A stretch of 20,802 nucleotides of DNA, taken from assembly GCA_964576475.1 (NCBI GenBank), contig CAZNVG010000018.1, forward strand, positions 1 to 20,802, given 5' to 3'. Made by a program: the position numbers and the translations under genes. The notes below the pieces were generated by a model. The model was not told the origin of the DNA. It saw only the letters and a program-made list of their open reading frames with translations, and did not search any database. Below, piece by piece: positions 20,237 to 20,802 of this stretch; position 1 is the first letter of the stretch; every line of letters begins with the position of its first letter. This stretch comes from CAZNVG01 sp964576475 (lineage in GTDB: Bacteria > Patescibacteriota > Saccharimonadia > Saccharimonadales > CAZNVG01).

Positions 20237-20802
20237 TTATTGGCGCTTTAGGATATTTCGCACAATTTCCCTCTCATCCCACGGCGTATGCTCATGTCCC
20301 ACTATACGAAACTTTTCGTGACCCATACCAGTCACCAGCACTACGTCGCCGGCTTTGGCGTCTTTGATAGCGTCTTTGATAGCGTTACGGCGGTCATCAT
20401 ATTCTTTAACTTTCTCTGTACCGCCGCTGGATTCGATCCCTTCTAGAACTTCTTTTCTGATCTTCGCAGGATCTTCGGTATAAGGCTCGTCATCAGTTAG
20501 ATAAATGACGTCGGCATATTCAGCTGCAACCTTTCCCATGATTGGTCGTTTTCCGGTATCCCTGTCTCCTGTAGCCCCAAACACAAGTCTAATTTTCTTA
20601 GCTCCCAACTCTCGAACAGTTATCAACACCTCCTTGAGCGCATCTGCAGCATGGGCATAATCCACGATCGTCGTGAATGATTTACCCTCTTCTATCCTCT
20701 CCATCCTGCCTGGTACAAATGCAAGCGCGGCAACACCTTTGGTTATAGCTTCATCACTTAGTCCCGCTGCTCGCCCAACCGCAACAGAAGCAGCGGCATT
20801 AT
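20237..20802 (-). CDS. MurE-like UDP-MurNAc-peptide ligase, C-terminal part
   Basis: The frame is open to the right edge of the window, so the N-terminal part is missing. The visible 188 or so residues contain 'NAAASVAVGRAAGLS', 'VPGRMERIEEG', 'TTIVDYAHAADALKEVL', 'FGATGDRDTGKRPIMGKVA' and a 'GMGHEKFRI' stretch, the standard order of the central-to-C-terminal Mur ligase domains of MurE. MurE adds the third amino acid to UDP-MurNAc-Ala-Glu in the cytoplasm. The site that reads DNPR in diaminopimelate-adding enzymes is DDEPY here, so the added residue is probably not meso-diaminopimelate. An internal ATG at 20704 is not the start, because the conserved 'VPGRM' crosses it. Confidence 0.92.
   Translation of the reverse strand, partial: NAAASVAVGRAAGLSDEAITKGVAALAFVPGRMERIEEGKSFTTIVDYAHAADALKEVLITVRELGAKKIRLVFGATGDRDTGKRPIMGKVAAEYADVIYLTDDEPYTEDPAKIRKEVLEGIESSGGTEKVKEYDDRRNAIKDAIKDAKAGDVVLVTGMGHEKFRIVGHEHTPWDEREIVRNILKRQ

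Noticed and set aside
20490..20496. CUGAUGA on the minus strand inside the MurE-like gene
   Set aside because: It encodes conserved Mur residues; there is no stem II or stem III around it.
1..20802. Recoded TGA (SR1/Gracilibacteria-type code)
   Set aside because: Several intact genes end in TGA at the expected place (sortase, ABC ATPase, phosphomutase), so the standard reading applies.
1..20802. CRISPR array, insertion sequence or integrase
   Set aside because: No regularly spaced repeats, transposase or recombinase motifs, or flanking att-like repeats were seen in either strand.

Overview
The window looks like a chromosomal segment from a small-genome bacterium of the Candidate Phyla Radiation, most likely a Saccharibacteria (TM7) relative. 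This is inferred from the mix of short hypothetical genes, a lone class D/E-like sortase, a FemAB-type aminoacyltransferase, a fused-type phosphoglucose/phosphomannose isomerase, groES-groEL under CIRCE control, and several genes that begin at or just after the predicted transcription start. TGA is used as a normal stop, so the SR1/Gracilibacteria code does not apply.

Layout. 1-7110: a truncated membrane protein, tRNA-Ser(GGA), a MacB-type ABC exporter pair, a sortase with a tiny membrane protein, a minus-strand mannose/glucose phosphate pair (SIS isomerase plus cupin), two hypothetical envelope or acidic proteins, and a 2-oxoglutarate/Fe(II) oxygenase-like gene. 7110-11148: a hairpin terminator, groEL and groES with promoter and CIRCE operator, phosphomannomutase/phosphoglucomutase, and a hypothetical gene. 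11247-11693: gene E, an isolated GC-rich gene of unknown function. 11904-13783: host-like genes again (FemAB and two hypotheticals). 13784-18752: a GC-rich block of four minus-strand genes, transcribed A-B-C-D. A and B are winged-helix-like plus coiled-coil proteins, C is an HTH protein, and D is a GHKL ATPase. 18753-20802: a 55-aa protein, a 369-aa protein with a possible nuclease motif, and a partial MurE-like ligase.

The most unusual content lies between the GC-rich genes. The A-B and B-C gaps each carry, on the coding (minus) strand, a long near-perfect hairpin followed at once by a complete hammerhead ribozyme: CUGAUGA core, GUCC/GGAC stem II, GAA(A), closed stem I, open stem III and CUC cleavage triplet. 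A degenerate hammerhead-like three-way junction next to another long hairpin lies after gene D. This suggests a transcript cut by ribozymes into separate messages with hairpin-protected 3' ends, in an operon whose proteins I cannot assign to a known system.

The housekeeping genes hang together as envelope and sugar metabolism: the isomerase, cupin and mutase interconvert fructose-6-P, mannose-6-P and mannose-1-P/glucose-1-P; the MurE-like ligase and the FemAB protein act on peptidoglycan precursors; and the sortase acts on surface proteins. No CRISPR array, IS element, integrase or rRNA was seen.
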